This document shows positions 9,933-18,936 of a stretch of 64,000 nt of DNA, in pieces (position 1 is the first letter of the stretch; each line of letters opens with the position of its first letter). Made by a program: the position numbers and the translations under genes. The stretch is from Chitinophaga pinensis (lineage in GTDB: Bacteria > Bacteroidota > Bacteroidia > M30B66), in the NCBI GenBank assembly GCA_945883545.1, contig CAMCXT010000002.1:62001-126000 (forward strand). Reading direction: 5' to 3'. A model generated the notes under the pieces. It saw nothing but the letters and a program-made list of their open reading frames with translations. It was not told the origin of the DNA and did not search any database.

Positions 9933-10859
9933 TTAGGAAGGATTTTCCAAGTTTTCTATAAGGGCGGCAAAGTAACTGTTTTTTTCGGGATATAACAAAC
10001 TTAATTTCATATAGATCCGAATTGCCCTTTGATGATCGCCTTGGGCAGCATAAATTTTTGCTAAGGTTTCTGATACCACATCATCGCGGTCTTCCACGCT
10101 TCGTCTTGCCATATCAACTGGAGAGAAAAATGAAGCTTTGGTCGGCTGCGATATCCTTGGCTCAGTTTCGATGAATTTATTGATAAGCGAATCTTCCACC
10201 GTTTTTACTGGTGATGTAATTTCTGGAGCCTTGCCACCTTCATTCATTAAATCGGCTGGCGTTGCTTCCACTTTATTTGAAATCGAACCCGAACGACTGC
10301 GTTTGAGCCAATCAGAGAAACTCAATTTTTCTGGCTCAATTGGAGGCTTTGACAAAGAATCAATGGCCGATACTGGCTCCAAGATAATGGGCAGCTCTTC
10401 GACCTGATCGAAAGATTCCGGCTCAGGGATAATCTCCAAAATTTCCAACCCAGCATCCAATGGAGCAGGATTGACATCTGACGTATCTTGCTCTATAAAT
10501 GTTGGTTCTGAAGGATTGGATTCAACTTGTGTTTCCGACTCTGCATCTGCCTGCTCTATTGCAATCGAAGCCAATTCTATTGGAGATTCAATGATTGACT
10601 CAATGTTAGGGCTTTGTGCCTTTACAATTTGTCCTTCAACGATTTTCCAGAGTAATTTTCGATCGCCAGCATGCAAAGCCGCATCTTTCAGTTCTTCTTG
10701 GAAAGCAATATCGTCGGCACATTTCAGTGCTCTAACCAACATTGTTCGTGCAGATTGAAAGTATGGATATCTAGCCAAAACATCCTTCAGGCCAACAATG
10801 TCTGAAGCATTGAGCTTTGAATAATCTGATGCTCGATCTAGAAATTCGTTCCGGTTCAT
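9933..10859 (-). CDS. TPR-like protein of the lptE-secG operon, function unknown
   Basis: A 308-residue acidic protein. The N-terminal roughly 80 residues are helical (YPYFQSARTMLVRALKC, DAALHAGDRKLLWKIV). The middle, about 85-210, is Glu/Pro/Ser/Ile-rich and probably disordered. The C-terminus has one clear TPR-like helix pair (SETLAKIYAAQGDHQRAIRIYMKLSLLYPEK). No signal peptide is evident, so it is probably cytoplasmic or membrane-peripheral. From experience of Bacteroidota genomes, a protein of this kind often sits between lptE and secG. Its start overlaps the lptE stop (TAATG). A role in envelope biogenesis is only inferred from the neighbours. Confidence 0.8.
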   Translation of the reverse strand: MNRNEFLDRASDYSKLNASDIVGLKDVLARYPYFQSARTMLVRALKCADDIAFQEELKDAALHAGDRKLLWKIVEGQIVKAQSPNIESIIESPIELASIAIEQADAESETQVESNPSEPTFIEQDTSDVNPAPLDAGLEILEIIPEPESFDQVEELPIILEPVSAIDSLSKPPIEPEKLSFSDWLKRSRSGSISNKVEATPADLMNEGGKAPEITSPVKTVEDSLINKFIETEPRISQPTKASFFSPVDMARRSVEDRDDVVSETLAKIYAAQGDHQRAIRIYMKLSLLYPEKNSYFAALIENLENPS

Positions 10860-11350
10860 TACCAGTTAATCAATGCCTTGTTGAATATATCTTGAGCCAG
10901 TTGTTGGTTGATCTCGCGAATCAGATCTGCCTCTACCGACACCAAATTCGCACTCGATGGAAAATCGGCAAAACGCGAAAAACTCTGTTCGAAATCTTTT
11001 TCAGCGTCTTTGGTATTAGTAAATATCACATTTACCGTAATGGTAAGCCTATTTGAAGCAGCCGAATTGTTTCCAATCCCAACCGGCGAAACACGGTAAT
11101 CGGTTATCGCACCTTCAATTCTTAAATCCCCGTTTTTGGCTGTAAGCTCTAAGCGACTTTGTGTTTGGAAAAAATTTCTTAGGTCCTCAGTGAACGACTG
11201 ACTTAGTGTTGGCTGAACCAAACTTGCATTGTTTGGGAAAAACAAAATGCTGATCGACTTCGCATTGCCTGCATCTCCCGCGTTAAGCGAGATTCTACAT
11301 GATGCCAATGCTACAGCTATCGTTAATAAAAGGAGGAATTTTCTCATCAT
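10859..11350 (-). CDS. lptE: LptE-family LPS-assembly lipoprotein
   Basis: A 163-residue lipoprotein. The signal peptide ends in a lipobox (VALASC, Cys about 18). The mature part has the LptE-like order SISILFFPNNASLVQPTLSQSFTEDLRNFF, then GDLRIEGAITDYRVSPV and a C-terminal amphipathic helix QQLAQDIFNKALINW. LptE plugs the LptD barrel and helps place LPS in the outer leaflet of the outer membrane. In Bacteroidota it is typically found beside a sigma-54 activator and secG, as here. Spacing is 3 bp from the upstream gene and 1-base overlap with the downstream gene. Confidence 0.88.
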   Translation of the reverse strand: MMRKFLLLLTIAVALASCRISLNAGDAGNAKSISILFFPNNASLVQPTLSQSFTEDLRNFFQTQSRLELTAKNGDLRIEGAITDYRVSPVGIGNNSAASNRLTITVNVIFTNTKDAEKDFEQSFSRFADFPSSANLVSVEADLIREINQQLAQDIFNKALINW

Positions 11351-11353
11351 CGA

Positions 11354-12610
11354 TTAAAGCGTAATTCCGTACTCTTTTATTTTTCGGTACAAGGTTCTTT
11401 CTGAAATGCCCAATTCGCTTGATGCGTTTTTCCTTCGGCCTCGATACTTTTCCAGCGCCTTAATTATTAGTTCCTTCTCACGATCTTCCAAAGAAAGGCT
11501 TTCTTCTTCCACTACTTCATGGTCGGTAACTGTAGTGCCATGCACAGGAGTAATGTAAGGAACAGGGTTCGTCACTATTGGAGCAGGATTCACAACCTGT
11601 GTTGAATACATTTGATTCTGCTGAATCTCTTGTTGAATCTGACTAAAAAACTGCGCATTGTCTTCTCTAAAATGCGCATCGGCTGGCTGACCTTTCATAA
11701 GTTCTGCCATGATTTTTTTCATCTCCATCATATCGCGTTTCATATCGAACAATACTTTGTACAATATTTCTCGCTCCGAAAACTCAGCTGATTGATCTTG
11801 TCGCGCCACTGCTGGAAGCATGCTTCCCGGTTGACCCGGCAAATAGCGCATCAAAGTATCAACATGCACTTGGCGCTCATTCTCTATAATTGAGATTTGC
11901 TCTGTTACATTTTTTAACTGACGAACATTTCCAGGCCATCGGTAGCTCATTAATAGCTGAATGGCTTGCTCATCTAGGCGAATGGATGGCATTCTGTATT
12001 TCTCCGCAAAATCAGATGCGAACTTTCTAAACAACAACGCAATATCATTCCCGCGTTCCCGCAATGCAGGAATCACAATTGGAACCGTGTTTAAACGGTA
12101 ATATAAGTCTTCCCTAAAACGGCCTTTTGAAATCGCTTCAGGAATATTCACATTGGTAGCAGCAACAATACGAACATCGGTTTTGAGCACTTTTGATGCG
12201 CCAACTTTAATGAATTCGCCACTTTCCAAAACACGAAGCAAACGAACTTGAGTTTGAAGCGGGAGTTCGGCCACTTCATCTAAAAAAATTGTTCCGCCAT
12301 TGGCCACTTCGAAGTAGCCTTTTCGGGCTTCGTTTGCACCAGTGAACGATCCTTTTTCATGGCCAAAAAGCTCCGAATCTATTGTTCCTTCCGGAATCGC
12401 ACCGCAGTTTACAGCAATAATACTCCCGTGCTTCCTAGTGGAATAGCTGTGGATGAGCTTCGAAAAAACTTCCTTTCCCGTTCCACTTTCTCCCGTAATC
12501 AAAACGGTTAGATCTGTAGGTGCAACACGCCAAGCTGTATCGATAGCGCGATCGAGCGTTGGAGATGTGCCAATAATCCCGAACCTGTTCTTAATGTCTA
12601 TTAAGTTCAT
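11354..12610 (-). CDS. Sigma-54-dependent transcriptional activator without a sensor domain
   Basis: A 418-residue bacterial enhancer-binding protein. The AAA+ domain begins almost at the N-terminus: Walker A GESGTGKE at 40-47, the sigma-54 contact loop as GSFTGA (87-92, Ser for the usual Ala), Walker B GGTIFLDEV near 110, and WPGNVRQL near 220. A variable linker with a Met/Lys-rich helix and a Pro/Val-rich part follows (about 270-370), then a Fis-type helix-turn-helix (about 378-415, NASSELGISERTLYRKI). There is no receiver, GAF or PAS domain, so its input is unknown; it may be controlled by level or by a partner. It sits between miaB and lptE with gaps of 5 and 3 bp. Confidence 0.93.
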   Translation of the reverse strand: MNLIDIKNRFGIIGTSPTLDRAIDTAWRVAPTDLTVLITGESGTGKEVFSKLIHSYSTRKHGSIIAVNCGAIPEGTIDSELFGHEKGSFTGANEARKGYFEVANGGTIFLDEVAELPLQTQVRLLRVLESGEFIKVGASKVLKTDVRIVAATNVNIPEAISKGRFREDLYYRLNTVPIVIPALRERGNDIALLFRKFASDFAEKYRMPSIRLDEQAIQLLMSYRWPGNVRQLKNVTEQISIIENERQVHVDTLMRYLPGQPGSMLPAVARQDQSAEFSEREILYKVLFDMKRDMMEMKKIMAELMKGQPADAHFREDNAQFFSQIQQEIQQNQMYSTQVVNPAPIVTNPVPYITPVHGTTVTDHEVVEEESLSLEDREKELIIKALEKYRGRRKNASSELGISERTLYRKIKEYGITL

Positions 12611-12615
12611 CCTTC

Positions 12616-14079
12616 TTAGGAATTATAGGCTTGAACCAAACGAACAGCCTTGCCCATTAATGTTGCTGAGGTACTCGATTCTATAAGCACTTCAACAATG
12701 TCTCCTGCTTGATAATCTTCTCTTGGAAATACAACCACTTTGTTTTGGGAGTTTCGGCCGGAAAAGTCTTCAACAGATCGCTTTGAGGTGTTTTCGACAA
12801 GAACTTCGAAAACTTTACCGATGTCTTTTGCGTTGCTTTCTCTAGACAAGCGGTTTTGTGTTGCGATCACTTCATTTAGCCTTCGAATCTTAACATCCGC
12901 AGGAATATCGTCTTCATATTTTCTTTCAGCAAGAGTTTTGGGGCGTTCCGAATAAAAGAACATGTAGGCAAAGTCATACTTCACTTCATTCATCAAACTC
13001 AAAGTGTCCTGATGCTCTTCTTCTGTTTCTGAACAAAAACCAGTAATGATATCCGTCGAAATGCCACATGTTGGAATAATTCTGCGGATTGCATCCACCC
13101 TTCCTAAATACCATTCACGGGAGTAGCCGCGGTTCATCATTTCTAGAACGCGAGAATTGCCCGATTGCACAGGAAGATGTATGTAATTGCAAATGTTGTC
13201 GTACTTCGCCATCGTTTCCAAAACGGCATCTGTCATGTCTTTCGGATGCGACGTTGAAAAACGGATCCTCATCTTCGGCACGGCTAAAGCAACCAGTTCG
13301 AGCAACTGAGCAAAGTTTACTGCCTTATCAAGTTCTTCGCTAGAGTAAATCTCTTTTTTCAAACCACCACCCGAATAAAGATAAGAGTCGACGTTTTGAC
13401 CCAATAAGGTGATTTCACGGTATCCATTTTCCCAAAGATCCTTTGCTTCGTTGATGATCGTTTCTGGATCTCGGCTTCTTTCTCTTCCTCGCGTGAAAGG
13501 CACCACACAAAACGAACACATATTGTCGCAGCCACGAGTGATCGATATAAATGCTGTAATTCCATTACTGCCTAGTCGAACAGGAGTAATGTCTGCATAA
13601 GTCTCTTCTTTAGAAAGTAATACATTGATGGCTCTTTGACCATCTTCGGCCGTACGAAGCAAAACAGGAAGATCACGATACGCATCAGGCCCAACAACAA
13701 TATCAACCAACTTCTCTTCTTCAAGTAATTTAGACTTGAGTCTTTCGGCCATACAGCCCAAAATCCCAATCACTGTATCAGGATTGTTTTTCTTCACTCG
13801 GTTAAACTCGGTAAGCCTTTTTCTAACCTTTTGTTCAGCATTTTCGCGAATTGCACAAGTGTTTACAAGAATTACATCTGCTTCATCTATGTTCTTAGTT
13901 GTAACAAATCCTTCATTTTTCAAAATTGAAGCAACAACTTCACTGTCTGCAAAATTCATTTGGCACCCGTAGCTTTCCAAAAACAGTTTCCGCTGTCCCG
14001 AAATTCCGCCTGGTGCATTTTCTGGAAACGCTTCTCCTTGGCGACCTACATCGATGACTTTTTCTATGTTATCTAACAT
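12616..14079 (-). CDS. miaB: tRNA-2-methylthio-N6-dimethylallyladenosine synthase MiaB
   Basis: A 487-residue radical-SAM methylthiotransferase modifying A37 of tRNAs that read UNN codons. The N-terminal MTTase domain carries its three Fe-S cysteines ([32 protein letters not shown]). The radical SAM cluster motif is CDNMCSFC, followed by [12 protein letters not shown]. The C-terminus is a TRAM domain. I start it at the ATG at 14079. An in-frame ATG at 14112 exists, but a near-perfect promoter (14100-14129) overlaps that codon, so it would not be inside the transcript; the shorter protein also matches the usual N-terminus. It is the first gene of the miaB-secG operon. Confidence 0.95.
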   Translation of the reverse strand: MLDNIEKVIDVGRQGEAFPENAPGGISGQRKLFLESYGCQMNFADSEVVASILKNEGFVTTKNIDEADVILVNTCAIRENAEQKVRKRLTEFNRVKKNNPDTVIGILGCMAERLKSKLLEEEKLVDIVVGPDAYRDLPVLLRTAEDGQRAINVLLSKEETYADITPVRLGSNGITAFISITRGCDNMCSFCVVPFTRGRERSRDPETIINEAKDLWENGYREITLLGQNVDSYLYSGGGLKKEIYSSEELDKAVNFAQLLELVALAVPKMRIRFSTSHPKDMTDAVLETMAKYDNICNYIHLPVQSGNSRVLEMMNRGYSREWYLGRVDAIRRIIPTCGISTDIITGFCSETEEEHQDTLSLMNEVKYDFAYMFFYSERPKTLAERKYEDDIPADVKIRRLNEVIATQNRLSRESNAKDIGKVFEVLVENTSKRSVEDFSGRNSQNKVVVFPREDYQAGDIVEVLIESSTSATLMGKAVRLVQAYNS

Positions 14080-14099
14080 GTGATTTTTTATAGCGTCTG

Positions 14100-14129
14100 C
14101 AAAAGTATGCATTTGTAGCTGTCTGACAA
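14100..14129 (-). promoter_or_regulatory. Promoter of the miaB operon
   Basis: On the minus strand TTG (14129-14127), 19 nt, then TACTTTTG (14107-14100). This is an exact match to the Bacteroidota vegetative promoter TTG-N19ish-TAnnTTTG. The miaB ATG at 14079 lies 20 nt further on. It drives miaB, the activator, lptE, the TPR-like gene and secG. Confidence 0.7.
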
Positions 14130-14268
14130 AATGGCACAGCTTACATTCGGGCTGTTGAAAAAAATTTGATGCTTTAGCATCAATACATATTAATGTAAAG
14201 ATAAATTTGGAATCGGTCGATTAGTTTGTTTTTCTTTGCCGCCAATCAACCAATACCTCGATAGCATC

Positions 14269-16641
14269 ATGGCAAAAAAATCTGATACTGCAACATCACC
14301 CAGAAACCTGGTAATTGTTGAGTCACCGGCGAAAGCCAAAACCATCGAAGGCTACCTCGGAAGCGACTATCTCGTGAAGTCGAGTTATGGCCACATTCGC
14401 GATTTGAACAAGTCGGACCTTTGTATCGACATTGAAAACGGGTACAAGCCACAGTATACAGTACCTGCCGATAAAAAAGATTTGGTTGAGGAACTCCGCA
14501 GATTATCGAGCAAAGCAGAAGTTGTTTGGCTCGCTTCCGATGAGGACCGCGAAGGAGAAGCGATTTCATGGCACATTTTCGATGAACTAAATTTGCCTGT
14601 TGAAAAAACCAGAAGGATCGTATTTCACGAAATTACCAAGCCTGCAATCCTGAAAGCCATCGAAACGCCAAGACAAATCGATATCAATTTGGTTGATGCG
14701 CAACAAGCTCGTCGTGTATTGGATCGTTTGGTTGGTTACGAACTATCTCCCGTTTTATGGAAAAAAGTTAAGCCATCACTTTCTGCAGGTCGTGTTCAAT
14801 CGGTGGCTGTTCGGTTGTTGGTTGAGAGAGAAAGAGATATTCAGAACTTTAAATCCGAGTCTTCATTCCGTATTGTTGCTTTACTTGAAGTTGAACAAGG
14901 TGGAAAAAGACACATCATTAAGGCTGTTCTTCCAAAGAAACTAGCGACAAGGCCCGAGGCTGAAGCGTTTCTACAAACTTGTCAAAATGCACGTTTTTCG
15001 ATTGGAAGCGTTGAGAAAAAACCTGCTAAACGCACTCCATCTGCACCATTCACAACATCCACCTTGCAGCAGGAAGCTTCTCGTAAACTTGGGTATTCTG
15101 TAAGTCAAACCATGGTTTTGGCGCAAAAATTATACGAAGCGGGGAAGATCACCTACATGAGAACAGATAGCGTGAATCTGTCTGAAACGGCACTCGACGC
15201 TACAAAAGCACAAATCGATTCCCAGTTCGGCCCTCGTTACCACAAGCAAAGAAAGTTTGCCAACAAGAGCAAAGGAGCGCAGGAGGCTCACGAGGCCATT
15301 CGTCCAACCTACATGGAAAACCTTAGTGCTGGCGGAGACAACCAAGAGAAAAAACTATACGAACTGATTTGGAAAAGAACCATCACCAGTCAAATGGCCG
15401 ATGCGGAACTTGAAAAAACAGTTATCAAAATCAATATCTCTGGCACGCCTGAGCAGCTTGAAGCACAAGGAGAAGTAATCGTTTTCGACGGTTTCTTGCG
15501 AGTATACTCAGAATCTAAAGACGATGGCGACGTAAGCATCGACGAAAGTGAAGATTCGGGCTTGTTGCCAGCTGTAGAAACTGGACAAGCGGCGGCGCTG
15601 CAGGAATTAACCGCAACGCAAAAGTTTGCCTCCTCACCTCCAAGATATACTGAAGCTTCTTTAGTGAAGAAGTTAGAAGAGCTCGGTATTGGACGTCCTT
15701 CAACATACGCTCCAACAATCTCTACCATCCAAAAGAGAAACTACGTGGTCAAAGAAGATCGCGATGGAACGAAGCGGATGTATGATGTACTGACGTTAAA
15801 AAACCATCAAATTCGTGATGAAGTTAAGTCGGAAATCACTGGTGCTGAGAAGAATAAGCTTTTTCCAACCGATATTGGATCGGTGGTGAATGATTTCTTG
15901 ACAGAACATTTCGATCAAATCCTTGATTATCACTTTACTGCGAAGGTTGAGAAGGAGTTTGATGAGATTGCAGAAGGCTTGAAAAATTGGTCGAACATGA
16001 TCGACTCTTTTTACAAGCCCTTTCATGTAACCGTTAACAAGACCTTAGAGGAGTCGGAAAGAGCAACTGGATCCAGAATGCTGGGAACAGAGCCTACTGG
16101 CGGGAAAAATGTATATGTGAGAATTGGTCGTTACGGACCTCTAGCGCAAATCGGGGAAACTGAAGACGAGGACAAAAAATTCGCAAATCTCCGCAAGGGT
16201 ATGCGTTTAGAAACTATCACTTTAGAAGAAGCGCTTGATTTATTTAAGCTACCAAGAAGTGTTGGTGCTTTCGAAGAAAAAGAAATGGTAATCGGTATCG
16301 GTCGATTTGGGCCTTATATTCGTCACAACAGTGCCTTTTATTCATTAGGTAAAGAAGACGATCCGATGACAGTAACCAGCGATCGTGCTGTAGAAATCAT
16401 CGAAAATAAGCGCGAAGCGGATGCGAAAAAGGTCATCGCCAAATTCGATACAGATCCTATAATCTCTGTATTAAATGGCCGCTTTGGTCCTTACATCACC
16501 AAAGGGAAAGACAATTATAAAATCCCTAAAGACCGCGACCCTCAAACACTTACGCTAGAAGACTGTGAGAAAATTATTGAAACAGTTGGAGTGGCTAAGC
16601 CTACGAGAAAGCCAACAAGAGGGGCAACAAAAAAGAAATAA
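14269..16641 (+). CDS. topA: DNA topoisomerase I
   Basis: A type IA topoisomerase of 790 residues that relaxes negative supercoils. The TOPRIM domain is at the N-terminus (LVIVESPAKAKTIEGYLG, then WLASDEDREGEAISWH). The catalytic Tyr is residue 296 in KITYMRTDSVNLS. The C-terminus lacks the Cys4 zinc fingers of the E. coli enzyme and instead has three topoisomerase C-terminal repeats (GRYGPLAQIG, GRFGPYIRHN, GRFGPYITKGKDNY) and a Lys-rich end. The start MAKKS at 14269 is chosen over a TTG 33 bp upstream because the A-rich leader and protein family favour it. The next gene starts 9 bp later, so they are probably co-transcribed. Confidence 0.97.
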   Translation: MAKKSDTATSPRNLVIVESPAKAKTIEGYLGSDYLVKSSYGHIRDLNKSDLCIDIENGYKPQYTVPADKKDLVEELRRLSSKAEVVWLASDEDREGEAISWHIFDELNLPVEKTRRIVFHEITKPAILKAIETPRQIDINLVDAQQARRVLDRLVGYELSPVLWKKVKPSLSAGRVQSVAVRLLVERERDIQNFKSESSFRIVALLEVEQGGKRHIIKAVLPKKLATRPEAEAFLQTCQNARFSIGSVEKKPAKRTPSAPFTTSTLQQEASRKLGYSVSQTMVLAQKLYEAGKITYMRTDSVNLSETALDATKAQIDSQFGPRYHKQRKFANKSKGAQEAHEAIRPTYMENLSAGGDNQEKKLYELIWKRTITSQMADAELEKTVIKINISGTPEQLEAQGEVIVFDGFLRVYSESKDDGDVSIDESEDSGLLPAVETGQAAALQELTATQKFASSPPRYTEASLVKKLEELGIGRPSTYAPTISTIQKRNYVVKEDRDGTKRMYDVLTLKNHQIRDEVKSEITGAEKNKLFPTDIGSVVNDFLTEHFDQILDYHFTAKVEKEFDEIAEGLKNWSNMIDSFYKPFHVTVNKTLEESERATGSRMLGTEPTGGKNVYVRIGRYGPLAQIGETEDEDKKFANLRKGMRLETITLEEALDLFKLPRSVGAFEEKEMVIGIGRFGPYIRHNSAFYSLGKEDDPMTVTSDRAVEIIENKREADAKKVIAKFDTDPIISVLNGRFGPYITKGKDNYKIPKDRDPQTLTLEDCEKIIETVGVAKPTRKPTRGATKKK

Positions 16642-16650
16642 TCGGGCGAG

Positions 16651-17778
16651 ATGAATCTGCTTCAGTATTTTGATCAACAGCAACTTATAGAGCTAAAGGC
16701 GAACGATTGGCATCAACATACCATTGGTGCTCAAATTGAAATTTACAGTGTTGATCATTTTATTGGCAGCGATTTTCCTCAATTGGTGCTACTTTCGACT
16801 TGCGAACCAGGCGATGACGCTCATCTTTTCGATATTCGCTTGGCATTTTATAAGCTTTACTTCCCCGAAAATAGATTGCGCATTGCCGACATTGGTCACT
16901 ATGTAGGCACTCCAGATGAATTGGGCGAAGTGTTGCTCCGCATTAAAGAGTTTGGTTCGATTCCATTGGTAATTTCTCCTGAACAATCGGCATCTTATCA
17001 GTTGTATAATATGTATTGCCAGAGAGAGGAAACTGTAAACTTTGTCTCAATTGATGAAAGGCCAGACCTTGGAGAGCACAACGATTTGTGTGGAGAAGAC
17101 AATTGGCTTACTCATATTGTAGGGCATACTCCAAATTATCTTTTCAATTATTCTCTCATCGGGTTTCAGCAATATTTGTCGAACACCAACCAAGTGAATG
17201 CATTGCAAGATTTTCATTTTGACATGCTCCGCTTAGGACAAATCAGAAATTCAATTAGAATATCGGAACCTATTCTGCGAAATGCTGATTTTTTCAGTTT
17301 CGATCTCTCAGCAATTCGACATTCTGATTGCCCTAGCGCATTTAAAGCTGGTCCAAACGGGCTTTATGCTGAAGAGGCGTGTCAGATTATTCGTTATGCT
17401 GGATTAAGCAACAAGGTAAGTTCTGGAATTGTTTCAGGCTGGAATGCAGGCCTAAATGACCCCATTACACCTCAGCTAATTGCTCAGTTGATTTGGCATT
17501 TCATAGATGGACTATCGAATCGCACGCCAGACGGAAAGATTGGCAATGAGAACGAATACACTATTTACAAAGTAAGCTCAACCGAAGTTGAAGACGAACT
17601 AGCCTTTTTCAAGAACAATAGAAATGGAAGATGGTGGATGAATGTGCCTTCACATAACAGAAGCCATGGAAAACCCATCCGTTATCATATGGTTCCTTGC
17701 AATTATGAGGACTATCAACAGGCCATGAAAGGGGAAATTCCGGATACTTGGTGGAACACATACCAAAAGCTGTCCTAA
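16651..17778 (+). CDS. Arginase/formimidoylglutamase-fold protein, metal ligands largely lost
   Basis: A 375-residue protein with the ureohydrolase (arginase, agmatinase, formimidoylglutamase) layout. The usual binuclear-manganese motifs are altered. The GGDHS position reads ISPEQSAS, DAHxD reads IDERPD (His lost), and SFDxDxxDP reads SFDLSAIRHSD (second Asp lost). About half of the metal ligands are therefore absent, so arginase-type catalysis is unlikely in its standard form. Related Bacteroidota proteins are usually annotated as formimidoylglutamase. It lies 9 bp after topA and 142 bp before the T9SS operon. A structural or regulatory role is possible but unproven. Confidence 0.75.
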   Translation: MNLLQYFDQQQLIELKANDWHQHTIGAQIEIYSVDHFIGSDFPQLVLLSTCEPGDDAHLFDIRLAFYKLYFPENRLRIADIGHYVGTPDELGEVLLRIKEFGSIPLVISPEQSASYQLYNMYCQREETVNFVSIDERPDLGEHNDLCGEDNWLTHIVGHTPNYLFNYSLIGFQQYLSNTNQVNALQDFHFDMLRLGQIRNSIRISEPILRNADFFSFDLSAIRHSDCPSAFKAGPNGLYAEEACQIIRYAGLSNKVSSGIVSGWNAGLNDPITPQLIAQLIWHFIDGLSNRTPDGKIGNENEYTIYKVSSTEVEDELAFFKNNRNGRWWMNVPSHNRSHGKPIRYHMVPCNYEDYQQAMKGEIPDTWWNTYQKLS

Positions 17779-17850
17779 TTTATTTGTCTGAATATCAGAC
17801 TCATGAGCTTGGTATAGAAGAAATTATTAACCGTTTATTCACAATTTTAG

Positions 17851-17882
17851 TTGTAGATCCGAAATATATTTACGTATTTTAG
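17851..17882 (+). promoter_or_regulatory. Putative promoter of the T9SS/gliding operon
   Basis: TTG (17851-17853), 21 nt, then TATTTTAG (17875-17882), one base from TAnnTTTG. It lies 38 bp before the porP/sprF ATG at 17921 in a 142-bp gap. A short hairpin (GTCTGA-ATA-TCAGAC, 17786-17800) lies after the upstream gene but has no U-run. Confidence 0.45.
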
Positions 17883-17920
17883 CCTCCTTAATAGAATAAA
17901 ACCGATTCAACTATACCTAA

Positions 17921-18832
17921 ATGAAAATACGGTTTACCGTTGCCGCCCTGCTCTCACTTGCTTTTTCAGCGAACGCTCAGCAAGATCCTCAATTCAGTAT
18001 GAATATGTTTAATCGCATGGCCGTGAATGCCGGTTATGCTGGTACAACAGGTTCTATTTGCGGAACTGTCTTAGGAAGAAGTCAGTGGATTGGATTTGAA
18101 GGCGCACCAAGAACATTTGTATTAAATCTTGATGCTCCAGTTAATGCGCTTAAAGGAGGCTTAGGTCTTTCAATTATGAGCGACCAAATTGGTGTTGAAA
18201 ACACCGTTTATGCAAAATTGGCTTACTCTTATCACTATAAGCTGGGCGCTGGTATACTTGGCGGCGGACTTGACCTTGGCATTATGAGCAAAACTTTAAA
18301 TCAAGGTTTAAATCCTCTACAGCCGGGAGATCAAGCTATTCCTGACAAGCAAGTTTCGGCAACAGTATTTGATTTGGGTTTAGGTGCTTACTACACCACG
18401 CCAGATTTTTATGTGGGCTTATCAACAACACACCTACCACAATCAACGTTCAATATGGACTTGTACGAATACAAGTCTAGACGCCATTTATATCTAATGG
18501 CTGGTTACAATCTTCAGTTGCCGAATCCTGATTTTGTTTTAACGCCATCCTTATTTGTTAAAAATGCAGCAACAACACAATTAGACATCAACTGTAACGT
18601 TAAGTACAAAAGCCGCTACTTCGGCGGTTTATCCTACAGATTGCAAGATGCTATGGTGGTAATGGTTGGTGGCAATGTTTGGAAAGACCTACAAGTTGGT
18701 CTTGCTTACGATGTAAATACTTCCAAGTTAAATCCATATAACAATGGGACATTGGAAATCATGCTCAACTACTGCTTCAAGATAAAAATCGACAAGCCAC
18801 GTCAGATTTACAGAAACGTAAGATATCTGTAA
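17921..18832 (+). CDS. porP: PorP/SprF family type IX secretion membrane protein
   Basis: A 303-residue outer-membrane beta-barrel with a signal peptide (MKIRFTVAALLSLAFSANAQ). The mature start QDPQFSMNMFNRMAVNAGYAGTTGSICGTVLGRSQW is the hallmark of the PorP/SprF family: the QDPQFS motif, NPAYAG-like NAGYAG, and R.QW. These proteins anchor T9SS components or adhesin modules at the outer membrane. In Porphyromonas gingivalis porP directly precedes porK-L-M-N, the same order as here. The C-terminus has the usual MLNYCFKI strand. It is first in the operon; gldK follows after about 100 bp. Confidence 0.92.
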   Translation: MKIRFTVAALLSLAFSANAQQDPQFSMNMFNRMAVNAGYAGTTGSICGTVLGRSQWIGFEGAPRTFVLNLDAPVNALKGGLGLSIMSDQIGVENTVYAKLAYSYHYKLGAGILGGGLDLGIMSKTLNQGLNPLQPGDQAIPDKQVSATVFDLGLGAYYTTPDFYVGLSTTHLPQSTFNMDLYEYKSRRHLYLMAGYNLQLPNPDFVLTPSLFVKNAATTQLDINCNVKYKSRYFGGLSYRLQDAMVVMVGGNVWKDLQVGLAYDVNTSKLNPYNNGTLEIMLNYCFKIKIDKPRQIYRNVRYL

Positions 18833-18936
18833 TTTTTGTCTGTAACTGAGTTTACTCCCTTTCGTTTATACAACCTACAACAGGCCCCAACGATTGTTAT
18901 CTGTTTACGTTACAATCTCAAGAAACCCTGAACATT

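Noticed and set aside
14080-14112. Earlier ATG of miaB (14112)
   Set aside because: Lies upstream of the predicted transcript start; family N-terminus begins near MLDN.
14130-14150. TGGCAC half of a possible sigma-54 promoter before topA
   Set aside because: The -12 part (TTGC) is missing at the right distance; only one half matches.
17786-17800. GTCTGA-ATA-TCAGAC hairpin after the ureohydrolase-like gene
   Set aside because: Stem of six pairs with no U-run; too weak for a terminator call.
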